Assembly: GCA_038244815.1 (NCBI GenBank)
Contig: JBBRTB010000004.1
Location: forward strand, 124,001 to 188,000
Reading direction: 5' to 3'
Source of the DNA: DASVHS01 sp038244815
Lineage (GTDB): Bacteria; Acidobacteriota; Thermoanaerobaculia; Gp7-AA8
DNA length: 64,000 bases
The translations under genes were made by a program, and so were the position numbers. This document shows positions 18,589 to 25,453 of the stretch, piece by piece. Numbering within the stretch: the first letter of the stretch is position 1; each line of letters opens with the position of its first letter. The notes under the pieces were generated by a model, which did no database searches, had not been told where the DNA came from, and saw only the letters and a program-made list of their open reading frames with translations.

Positions 18589-19096
18589 GAGCGCGCGGCT
18601 GAAGATACTGATCGATGGCCAGCTTGTGATTGCGGTCGAGCGCGGTGATGCGCACCCCGTAGGGATGACCGGGCGTCTCCACGGCGTCGATGTTCGCGGC
18701 GAACTCCGGAGGAAGGCCGCGGGCCACCCACTCGGTGGGGACTCCGACGTTGTAGGAGATGCGATGCACCTCCCCCGGCTTCGAGAAGTCCCAGACCACG
18801 GTCTGCGCACCACCGCCGACGATGGTTTGAACGATCAGCACCTTCGGCGACTGCACGTACTTGCCGCCACCGGCGTTGTCGGGATAGGGATCGCTGCCGA
18901 ACCCGTCCAGCACGTCGCGCCGGAGACGCGTCAGCACGGCGATCACTTGCGGATGCTGCATGAAGTTCACCGGATAACGCTTCTCCTGTCCGCGCATCTC
19001 CAGAGTCAGCGTCCCGATGATCATCAGGAATACACCGAAGATCGTCATCGTGACGATGAGCTCCATGAGCGTGAAGCCGCGCTGGCGGTTTACCAG
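18581..19096 (-). CDS. PilW-like minor prepilin with apparent CTG start
   Basis: About 171 residues. The frame carries a typical prepilin N-terminus, (L)VNRQRG-FTLMELIVTMTIF, with the cleavage Gly and the +5 Glu in place. The only ATG (19066) lies inside the hydrophobic helix and would remove the processing site. A CTG at 19096 sits six bases after a perfect GGAGGAGG and overlaps the stop of the preceding gene, so translation probably begins there or by reinitiation. The globular domain contains a glycine-rich loop (DNAGGGKYVQ). Confidence 0.75.
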   Translation of the reverse strand: MVNRQRGFTLMELIVTMTIFGVFLMIIGTLTLEMRGQEKRYPVNFMQHPQVIAVLTRLRRDVLDGFGSDPYPDNAGGGKYVQSPKVLIVQTIVGGGAQTVVWDFSKPGEVHRISYNVGVPTEWVARGLPPEFAANIDAVETPGHPYGVRITALDRNHKLAIDQYLQPRAHE

Positions 19097-19476
19097 AGGT
19101 TGCCTCCTCCGGTATCGACACGCATGACGGCGAGACTGGCCTGATGCTGCCCTTTGCTCCAGGAGATGGACATGGTGACCGTCTTGATCCCCACCTTTGC
19201 CGACTGCACGTCGATCCTCGTCGTGTACGGTGCAAGCGGGGCGATGAGCGCGACGTCGGTCGTGAACGAGCTCGAGGGTGAGAGGTCGGCGAAGGCCACG
19301 CGCCGCTGCAGGTCGGCCTCGTTCGACAGGACCTGATACGCCAGGATGGTCTCGTTCGCCTGTCGCAGCCGCCTCGTGCGATCCACGAACACCGCCAGCG
19401 TCGTCGTGATCACGAGCGTGAGGATCATCAGAGCAAACAACAGCTCGACGAGCGAGAAACCACGTTGACGGCGCAT
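19090..19476 (-). CDS. PilV/GspI-like minor prepilin
   Basis: 128 residues with the leader MRRQRG and then FSLVELLFALMILTLVITTTLAVF, the canonical type IV prepilin signal. Prepilin peptidase would cut after Gly6. It is first gene of the three-gene prepilin operon. Its 3' end supplies the Shine-Dalgarno of the next gene, so the two are translationally coupled. Confidence 0.85.
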   Translation of the reverse strand: MRRQRGFSLVELLFALMILTLVITTTLAVFVDRTRRLRQANETILAYQVLSNEADLQRRVAFADLSPSSSFTTDVALIAPLAPYTTRIDVQSAKVGIKTVTMSISWSKGQHQASLAVMRVDTGGGNLW

Positions 19477-19531
19477 GGACCTGAAGGCGCGATTGTATGG
19501 CGGCGGTGTTCCCGCGCGTGTCGCACCCATC

Positions 19532-19636
19532 ACGGGTTGCCGGTCTTTTCGGGTTGCCGGGTTGCCGGGTTGCCGGGTCGCTAGTGATGCGTCCCAGCGA
19601 CCCAGCGACCCAGCGACCCAGCGACCCAGCGACCCG
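19532..19636. repeat. Octamer tandem repeats with complementary arms
   Basis: A left arm of CGGGTTGC/CGGGTCGC units is joined through a short centre (near TAGTGATGCG) to a right arm of CCCAGCGA units repeated about five times. The arms are complementary, so a long hairpin can form. It lies between the prepilin operon and gltX and fills the shared promoter region. Confidence 0.8.
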
Positions 19637-19655
19637 ATATACACTCCCGCGCCTG

Positions 19656-21062
19656 ATGAAGCTCCGTTTTGCCCCGTCGCCGACCGGGTTTCTTCATGTC
19701 GGCGGCGCACGGACAGCAATCTTCAACCTTCTGCACGCCCGCCGTTTCGGCGGCACGATGCTGCTGCGCATCGAGGACACCGACGTCGAGCGATCGCGCC
19801 AGCGGCACGCCGAGCAGATCATCAGCTCCCTGCGATGGCTCGGCGTCGGCTGGGACGAGGGTCCGTTCTACCAGAGCGACCGTCTGGAGCGTTACCGGCA
19901 GCGCGCCGAGGAGCTCGTGGCCAATCACAAAGCGTATCGCTGCTATTGCACGATTGAGGAGCTGGAAGCCGAGCGCGTCGCCGCCGAGAGCGCGGGTAAG
20001 TCCTACCGCTACTCCGGCAAGTGCCGCGTGATTGCGGAATCGGGGGCGGCGCCGCCGGACATGCAACACGTCATCCGCTTCAAGGTCGGGCGCGGCTCGA
20101 TCGACTTTCACGATCTCATTCGCGGTGACATGCACTTCGAGGCCGATCTCATCGATGACTTCGTGCTTCTGCGCTCGGACGAACATCCGACGTATCACCT
20201 CTCCGTCGTCGTCGACGACATCGACAGGCAGATCACGCACGTGGCACGGGGAGACGATCACCTTTCGAATACGCCCAAGCACATCCTGCTGTTCCGCGCG
20301 TTCGGCCTCGAGCCTCCCGTCTTCGCCCATCTTCCGCTGATTCTCGGCAGCGACCGCAAGCGTCTCAGCAAACGAACCGGCGCAACCTCGGCGGAGGAGT
20401 ATCGCGACATGGGCATCCTGCCGGCGGCGCTGTTCAACTTCCTCCTGCTCCTGGGCTGGTCCCCCGGCGGCGACCGGGAGATCCTCACGCGCGATGAGGC
20501 CGCCGCAATCTTCGACCTGGCCGACGTCAACAAAGCCCCGGCGGTGTTCGATCAGGAAAAGCTCCTGTGGATGAACGGCCAGTACATGATGCAGGCGACG
20601 GTCGAGGAGATCTATCCGCACCTTCGCCCCTTCCTCGGCGAAAGCGCACCGGAAGCGGGCGCCGTTCGAGCGATCGTCGAGTTGAACAAGAGCCGCGCGC
20701 GAACGCTCAAGGATCTCGCCGCGCTCATGCAGCCCTATCTCGCCGACGACGATGTTCCCTACGAGCCCGACGCGGTCAGGAAATACATCAAGGGAGACGA
20801 CCTGGGGCAGCGGATGACGGAGTTGCGCGACGCGCTGGCGGCGATCGAGCCGTTCGACAAGTCGACGAGCGAGCAGGCTCTGCGCGCACTGGCCGAGTCC
20901 CGCTTCGCCAGCGCCGGCAAGTACATCCATCCGCTGCGCGTCGCGCTTCTCGGCGTGGCCGCTTCCCCTCCGATCTTCGATGTGGCGGTTACGTTGGGGA
21001 AGGAACGGTCGTTGCGCCGGATTCAGCGGCTGATCGAGCGGTTACCCTCGCTCGTGCCGTGA
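19656..21062 (+). CDS. gltX: Glutamyl-tRNA synthetase
   Basis: It charges tRNA-Glu. It has 468 residues with the class I signature FAPSPTGFLHVGGARTA (HIGH equivalent HVGG at 14-17) and the KMSKS-type loop RKRLSKRTG. The start is ATG 19656, since upstream in-frame sequence is translated repeat. It may be discriminating or, in genomes lacking Gln-tRNA synthetase, non-discriminating; the window does not tell. Its 3' end overlaps the convergent last gene of the iron operon by about 75 bases. Confidence 0.97.
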   Translation: MKLRFAPSPTGFLHVGGARTAIFNLLHARRFGGTMLLRIEDTDVERSRQRHAEQIISSLRWLGVGWDEGPFYQSDRLERYRQRAEELVANHKAYRCYCTIEELEAERVAAESAGKSYRYSGKCRVIAESGAAPPDMQHVIRFKVGRGSIDFHDLIRGDMHFEADLIDDFVLLRSDEHPTYHLSVVVDDIDRQITHVARGDDHLSNTPKHILLFRAFGLEPPVFAHLPLILGSDRKRLSKRTGATSAEEYRDMGILPAALFNFLLLLGWSPGGDREILTRDEAAAIFDLADVNKAPAVFDQEKLLWMNGQYMMQATVEEIYPHLRPFLGESAPEAGAVRAIVELNKSRARTLKDLAALMQPYLADDDVPYEPDAVRKYIKGDDLGQRMTELRDALAAIEPFDKSTSEQALRALAESRFASAGKYIHPLRVALLGVAASPPIFDVAVTLGKERSLRRIQRLIERLPSLVP

Positions 21063-21456
21063 CGATGTGCGTCGCATAGGCGATCACGAACAGGGCCGAA
21101 GCGATCCAGTGCAACCGGGCCATGACCGTGCGTGTCGCATCAGCGGAGGCCACCTGCAGCAGGTAACCGGAGAGAGCCATGGGAATTATCGCCGCCATGG
21201 ACCACGTGCCGCTGCCGCGTTTTCCCTCGAGGAACCTCGGCCAGATGTGATTGCCGAAGAGCCATCCCAGCGCAAACACCAGAAACGGCGCGACGATGAT
21301 GTGCGCCGCGAGCATAGACGGTTGCAGCGGGTGGTTGATGACCGAAAACTCGTCCGCTGGCTTCATCGCGTACTTCATCACCGCGAAGACCGTTCCGGTC
21401 AGGGCGGTGAGCGCGACGCAGAGGTGCACGTAGCCGACCTTCCACCACGTCATCAT
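20989..21456 (-). CDS. Four-helix cytochrome-b-like membrane protein of the iron operon
   Basis: 155 residues with four predicted membrane helices (about 8-28, 48-68, 85-103 and 114-133). Histidines in three of them (His11, His52, His116 and His130) are placed to ligate haem in a cytochrome-b561/DUF4405-like manner. It would pass electrons across the inner membrane. Its ATG overlaps the stop of the FMN-binding gene (ATGA), which implies tight coupling. The inferred role is to reduce the flavin protein, and through it ferric iron. The family match is by pattern, not certain. Confidence 0.7.
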   Translation of the reverse strand: MMTWWKVGYVHLCVALTALTGTVFAVMKYAMKPADEFSVINHPLQPSMLAAHIIVAPFLVFALGWLFGNHIWPRFLEGKRGSGTWSMAAIIPMALSGYLLQVASADATRTVMARLHWIASALFVIAYATHIVTARARVTARSAAESGATTVPSPT

Positions 21457-21983
21457 TCGATGACCTTGTGGATGGCCAGGATCTTGCGCGATGCATTGAG
21501 GATGGCCCGGGAAGTGAGGCTGGCACCCGACAACGGCCGGATCGCACCTCTCAGCGACAGATCCTCGTCCAGCCCGCGGCCGTGGATCTGATCGATCCAC
21601 CGGCGCTTCGGAAAGTAGTCGGTGGGCTCGTCGAATGCGAGAATCTCGATGCGATCGACCTTTCCGTCCGCCGTCACGACGACCATCACCGTCGCCGGCA
21701 TCGTGCGCACGCGATGGGTGTCGAAGTATGCGTAGCCGAGAACCCGGGTGCCGTCAGTGGCAACGTAGCGGATGACGAGCTGTTCGTCGAAGGAGACTCC
21801 ACTCCGGCGGCATGCTTCCTCGAGCTGCGCTGAGGTCAGAAACACCGTCTGGCGCACGACCTTTGCCGGTGGCGGGAAGGCCAAGGCCAGGGCCTGCTGC
21901 TGGGTCATGAGAACCCTGGCGTTTACGGTGCCCGCGAGGAGCGCCACCGCGATCAGAAGATATATCCGGCGGCCACGTTCCAC
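21453..21983 (-). CDS. Exported FMN-binding domain protein
   Basis: 176 residues from a GTG start: signal peptide (about 1-22) and FMN-binding domain (about 65-160). Near the C-terminus, PLSGASLTS (Ser152-Gly-Ala-Ser155) matches the motif in which ApbE attaches FMN through a phosphoester to Thr or Ser, with Ser155 as the acceptor position. The gene overlaps the ApbE-porin gene by 31 bases, so the modifying enzyme and substrate are co-produced. The probable role is periplasmic electron carrier from the cytochrome-b-like protein to iron. Confidence 0.82.
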   Translation of the reverse strand: MERGRRIYLLIAVALLAGTVNARVLMTQQQALALAFPPPAKVVRQTVFLTSAQLEEACRRSGVSFDEQLVIRYVATDGTRVLGYAYFDTHRVRTMPATVMVVVTADGKVDRIEILAFDEPTDYFPKRRWIDQIHGRGLDEDLSLRGAIRPLSGASLTSRAILNASRKILAIHKVIE

Positions 21984-23935
21984 TGATTCTCTCCGGTATG
22001 CGCTTTATTGTCTGTATTCTGATGTTCTATTTTAATGACTGTTTGTGCGACTGGATGTATGGCGATACCTATCGTGAGTACATTTCGTGCATTTGCGGGG
22101 TTGCGGGAAAACCCCTGCGGCACGCTGCGTTGGGTGTCGAGCTGTTCGTAGCGCACGTACGGCGTCATCGACCTCTTTTTCAAGAGCTGTGCGAGGTCGT
22201 ACCCGGTGGTGACATACCATCCGCCGAGACTCTTCCCGACCGAATCGTCCCCTGACAGGCCGTTGACTTCGTTGATCCTCGCCGCATCGCCGATCGTTCC
22301 GCGTGCGTACAGCGCGCGGAACGACAGCCCGCCAAGATGAGCGTCGCCGTGAACTTCGCCCAGGGTCACGCGGCCGGAGAAGTCCGATATCTGCCCGGAG
22401 TTGCCCGAGTACAGCGACCCGCCGGCCAGCATCCCTTCGAAGGGGTGCCAGTCCGCGCGCCCGACAACGGCGAAGTCATTGGCCAGCGCCTCTCCGCCGG
22501 CCTGGCGTCCTTCGCGGATGCCTTCTTCACCGCCGAAGTGCGCCGCGTTCAAACCCGTCACGAGGTATGCGCGATAGGTGACATTGCCGGCCTCGCCGAA
22601 GACGCCCGCGCCGATCTCGCCCCACGTGGCCGGAATGATCGCCGTCTCGACCAGTGGCCGCTGCGCGCCGAGAAACGTCGTGGGCTCGTGCTGCTCGTTG
22701 ATGAGGCCCATGGGGATGAGCATGACGCCGGCGCGATAGTTGAGCCACGGCTTGTACAGGAAGTCGAGTTGAGCGAATTCCATCGAAACCGTGCCGCCGC
22801 TTTCGGTGGAAGCATGCTCGACCTCGAGCTCGGAGCTGAACCGCACGCGGTCTGAGAACCGGTAGCCGGTGTAGAGCACGGCGCGCAGAAGGTCGGCGCG
22901 ATCCGGCTCGGACCCCTGATGATTCTGGTAGAGCATCTCGCCATAGCCGCCGAAATGCGGTCCCCGATCCTCGTCTCCGGGCCGGCTCGTTTCCGGTGTG
23001 ACCGCCTTCAGCTTCTCGATCTCCCGCGTCAGGATGTCGATCTGGCGCTGCAGCTCTTCGATTTTCGTTTCGGCGGAAAAGGAGTCGGACTGCGCAACCT
23101 CGTGCTGCGGGGAGATGAACAGCGCCGCGACGTGGTTCGCGTTCGCCCAGCGCAGACCGTCCTCAGGTCCCATCACGTAGAGCGCTGTCGACAGAACATC
23201 GGCGCTCAGCGCATCCGGCGCAATGACGGACACAGATCCTCTCGGCGGCAGGGCTTCACCAGTGCGCGGATCGATGATGTGTGTAAACGTGCGTCCGCCG
23301 ATTTGGAACGTCTTCTCCGAACCGGAGCTCGTCGACAGCGAGGCGTCACGCAGCGTCAACTCGACGAACGGCACGTTGCGGCGCATCGGGTCGGCGATCG
23401 AGACGCGCGATTCGCCGCGAACGGCGATCTGCCCACCGAAGTTGATCGAGACGCGCGGGGAATCGATGGCCGCCAGCATCCGGTCGATCGCATAACCCTT
23501 GCCGAATCCGCCTTCCTCGAATGGAGCGTCACCGGCGCGAATGCGCGCCAGGGCCTCGGCGATGGCCGCGGGCGCCGGAACTTGCCCGTGGCCACGTGTT
23601 TTCCACGCCTCGATGAGCGGGCGGATACGCGGCTCGAACGCTCCATCCGTTCGCGCGCGTAAATCGCTCACGCGGTCGAGAAGAGCGCGCAGCTCCGGAG
23701 ACCGGCTGCGTCCGTCGCGATTGAACGCCGACAACTCGCTGTCCTCGCGCCAGGTGCTCAGCAGACGCTCGACGCGGGCCGCTTCAGCGAACGCCGCGTC
23801 GATCTCACGCGCATCACCGTCAACGGAAACCTCACACACCGTTCCCATCAGGTATTGCGCTCTCGTCGCTTCTGCCGCCATCCCGACAACGGGAGCGAGC
23901 GTGAGCGCCATGACGAGCGCCATCTGCCGCCTCAT
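21953..23935 (-). CDS. ApbE flavin transferase fused to an outer-membrane porin
   Basis: 660 residues. Signal peptide (1-22). ApbE domain (about 24-270) with MGTVCEVSV, GGFGKGYAIDRML, INFGGQIAVRG, THIIDPRTGEALP and ADVLSTALYVMG, all the FMN-transferase motifs. A coiled coil (about 285-312, KIEELQRQIDILTREIEKL) follows, and then a beta-barrel porin (about 325-660) beginning HFGGYGEMLYQN and ending AAGYIF with terminal Phe. The coiled-coil-plus-barrel half resembles OprO/P-type trimeric porins. ApbE is normally a lone lipoprotein or periplasmic enzyme. The start ATG overlaps the FTR1 stop (ATGA). The prediction is OM-tethered flavinylation plus an iron entry channel. Confidence 0.85.
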   Translation of the reverse strand: MRRQMALVMALTLAPVVGMAAEATRAQYLMGTVCEVSVDGDAREIDAAFAEAARVERLLSTWREDSELSAFNRDGRSRSPELRALLDRVSDLRARTDGAFEPRIRPLIEAWKTRGHGQVPAPAAIAEALARIRAGDAPFEEGGFGKGYAIDRMLAAIDSPRVSINFGGQIAVRGESRVSIADPMRRNVPFVELTLRDASLSTSSGSEKTFQIGGRTFTHIIDPRTGEALPPRGSVSVIAPDALSADVLSTALYVMGPEDGLRWANANHVAALFISPQHEVAQSDSFSAETKIEELQRQIDILTREIEKLKAVTPETSRPGDEDRGPHFGGYGEMLYQNHQGSEPDRADLLRAVLYTGYRFSDRVRFSSELEVEHASTESGGTVSMEFAQLDFLYKPWLNYRAGVMLIPMGLINEQHEPTTFLGAQRPLVETAIIPATWGEIGAGVFGEAGNVTYRAYLVTGLNAAHFGGEEGIREGRQAGGEALANDFAVVGRADWHPFEGMLAGGSLYSGNSGQISDFSGRVTLGEVHGDAHLGGLSFRALYARGTIGDAARINEVNGLSGDDSVGKSLGGWYVTTGYDLAQLLKKRSMTPYVRYEQLDTQRSVPQGFSRNPANARNVLTIGIAIHPVAQTVIKIEHQNTDNKAHTGENQWNVAAGYIF

Positions 23936-24699
23936 CGCATTTCCAGTAGTTCGCGATCGTGACTCTTCACGCGATCGACGAGCGAGGCGCCCGCCAGCCA
24001 GAGCGCACACGCGCCGACCATGGCCACGGAGAACCAGCGCCCGTAGATGCCCACCGGCGAGTAGGGTTCCGTTGCCAGATGAATGGCCTCGCTGTTCGGC
24101 AGCAGCCCGGCCTCGGAAAACTCGTGGATCGAGTAGAGGACGATCTGCACCGTGAACAACAGCAGGAACAGCCCGGTGACCTGAAAGAAGCGCCGGATGT
24201 TGACGCGATGCCCGAAGTGCGCCCATGCCCACGACATCGCCGCCGCCGCTCCGATCCCGAGCCCGCAGCCGAGCCAGAAATGCGCCTGGCGCACCTGGAT
24301 GAGCATCAGCGCCGTCTCCATGCCCTCGCGCGTCACCATGAGCATCGTGAATCCGAACACGGCCGCGAACGCCAGGGCATGCTTATCGTGCGACGAGTGC
24401 GTCTCCAGCTTGATCTCCAGGTTCTTCTTCATGCGCGGCGCCGTGCGCCACACGTGAATGACGAACGTGGCTACGAGTACCGCCGCCACGATTCCGAGGA
24501 TGCCTTCCCACATCGGCTGATTGATGGTCTGCAGCAGCCACCCCAGAGCGAAGCTGGCGATGACGGAGACGGCGATTCCCCAGTAGACGGCGGGCCGCAG
24601 CCAGTCGCGATCCGTCTTGCGCAGATACGCGAAGATGATGGCCACGCAGAGGAAGGCTTCGAAGCCTTCGCGGAATACGATGATCAGGGCATTGAGCAT
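23932..24699 (-). CDS. FTR1-family iron permease
   Basis: 255 residues with seven predicted membrane helices and two REGxE motifs, REGFE (10-14) and REGME (124-128), the iron-binding hallmarks of FTR1/EfeU. It moves iron through the inner membrane. Partners elsewhere are multicopper oxidases (yeast Fet3), EfeOB, or P19/thioredoxin sets. Here the downstream partners are instead a flavin transferase-porin, an FMN protein and a cytochrome-b-like protein. It starts 11 bases after fur. Confidence 0.92.
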   Translation of the reverse strand: MLNALIIVFREGFEAFLCVAIIFAYLRKTDRDWLRPAVYWGIAVSVIASFALGWLLQTINQPMWEGILGIVAAVLVATFVIHVWRTAPRMKKNLEIKLETHSSHDKHALAFAAVFGFTMLMVTREGMETALMLIQVRQAHFWLGCGLGIGAAAAMSWAWAHFGHRVNIRRFFQVTGLFLLLFTVQIVLYSIHEFSEAGLLPNSEAIHLATEPYSPVGIYGRWFSVAMVGACALWLAGASLVDRVKSHDRELLEMR

Positions 24700-24710
24700 G
24701 GGTCCTCTGG

Positions 24711-25217
24711 CTACTTCCGGAGTTGCATCGCCGCGCTCTGGATCATCTTGACCCGGTCGGGCGCATCGGGCTGTTCACCCTTGCGGATGCATGTGTCGCA
24801 GATCCCGAGGATCTGCAGGTTGTGAAAAGTGGGAGTGAAGTGCTTGCGCGCACAGATCTCGCGCTGGCGTTGCTCGATCTCGGGATCGTGGAACTCGATC
24901 ACGGATCCGCACGTCGTGCAGATCAGGTGATCGTGATGGGAGTTTCCGGTCACGTGCTCGTAGTGGTAGTGGTCTTCGCCGAGATGAACGCGGCGAACCA
25001 TGCCTGACTTTACGAGGAGCTCCAGGGTGCGGTAGACGGTGGCGCGGGAGATCTTGACGCTCTTGTTCTTCATTTTGAAGAGGAGCTCGTCGGCCTCGAA
25101 GTGGTAGTGAGTGGAGAAGATCTCGCGGACGAGTGCGGCGCGCTCGCTGGTGAGCTTGAGGCCCTGCTGCTGCAGGAAGCCGGCAAAGCGGTCGATTTCT
25201 CTGGCGACGTGGGGCAT
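24711..25217 (-). CDS. fur: Fur-family ferric uptake regulator
   Basis: 168 residues from ATG 25217; an in-frame TTG at 25232 lies within a palindrome and is less likely. The winged helix (about 15-85, with SRATVYRTLELLVKSG) is followed by the metal-binding dimerisation domain: HHDHLICTTCGSVIEF (Zn CxxC and His-rich site) and the second pair CDTC. It represses iron genes when loaded with metal. As first gene of the operon it probably represses itself and the four downstream genes through the palindromes just upstream. Confidence 0.93.
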   Translation of the reverse strand: MPHVAREIDRFAGFLQQQGLKLTSERAALVREIFSTHYHFEADELLFKMKNKSVKISRATVYRTLELLVKSGMVRRVHLGEDHYHYEHVTGNSHHDHLICTTCGSVIEFHDPEIEQRQREICARKHFTPTFHNLQILGICDTCIRKGEQPDAPDRVKMIQSAAMQLRK

Positions 25218-25230
25218 GTTCACTGTGAAC
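25218..25230. promoter_or_regulatory. Perfect 6-1-6 palindrome directly before fur
   Basis: GTTCAC-T-GTGAAC immediately precedes the fur ATG. It abuts the Fur-type box and could be part of an extended operator or a site for another dimeric regulator. Confidence 0.4.
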
Positions 25231-25252
25231 AATTGAGAATGAGACTCAATTG
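25230..25252. promoter_or_regulatory. Fur-box-like 8-7-8 palindrome upstream of fur
   Basis: CAATTGAG and CTCAATTG flank AATGAGA. The core TGAGAATGAGACTCA closely resembles Fur boxes of the TGAGAATGATTCTCA type. Its position 13-35 bases before the fur start supports iron-dependent self-repression of the operon. Confidence 0.7.
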
Positions 25253-25287
25253 CATCGACAGTCTATGCAACGGGCCAGGCGGGGTCA

Positions 25288-25453
25288 AGCTCGGGTTGCC
25301 GGGTCCTTCGGGTTGCCGGGTTGCCGGGGACGCGTTCTCGTCATTCCGAGCCGCGAAGACGGCGAGGAATCTGGGCGGAACGGGACGCTGGGTCGCTGGG
25401 TCGCTGGGTCGCTCGTGATCGGTCCCAGCGTCCCAGCGTCCCAGCGTCCCAGC
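25288..25453. repeat. Composite intergenic repeat, second copy
   Basis: Order: CGGGTTGC octamers (25288-25328); GTCATTCCGAGCCGCGAAG...GAATCTGGGCGG (25340-25378); then GGGTCGCT octamers, a centre near CGTGATCGG, and CCCAGCGT octamers forming complementary arms (25382-25453). The order matches the element at 14126-14271. It lies between fur and the phosphodiesterase gene stop. Confidence 0.8.

Noticed and set aside
19532..19636. CRISPR array
   Set aside because: Repeats are 8 bases and directly abutting, with no spacers and no cas genes.
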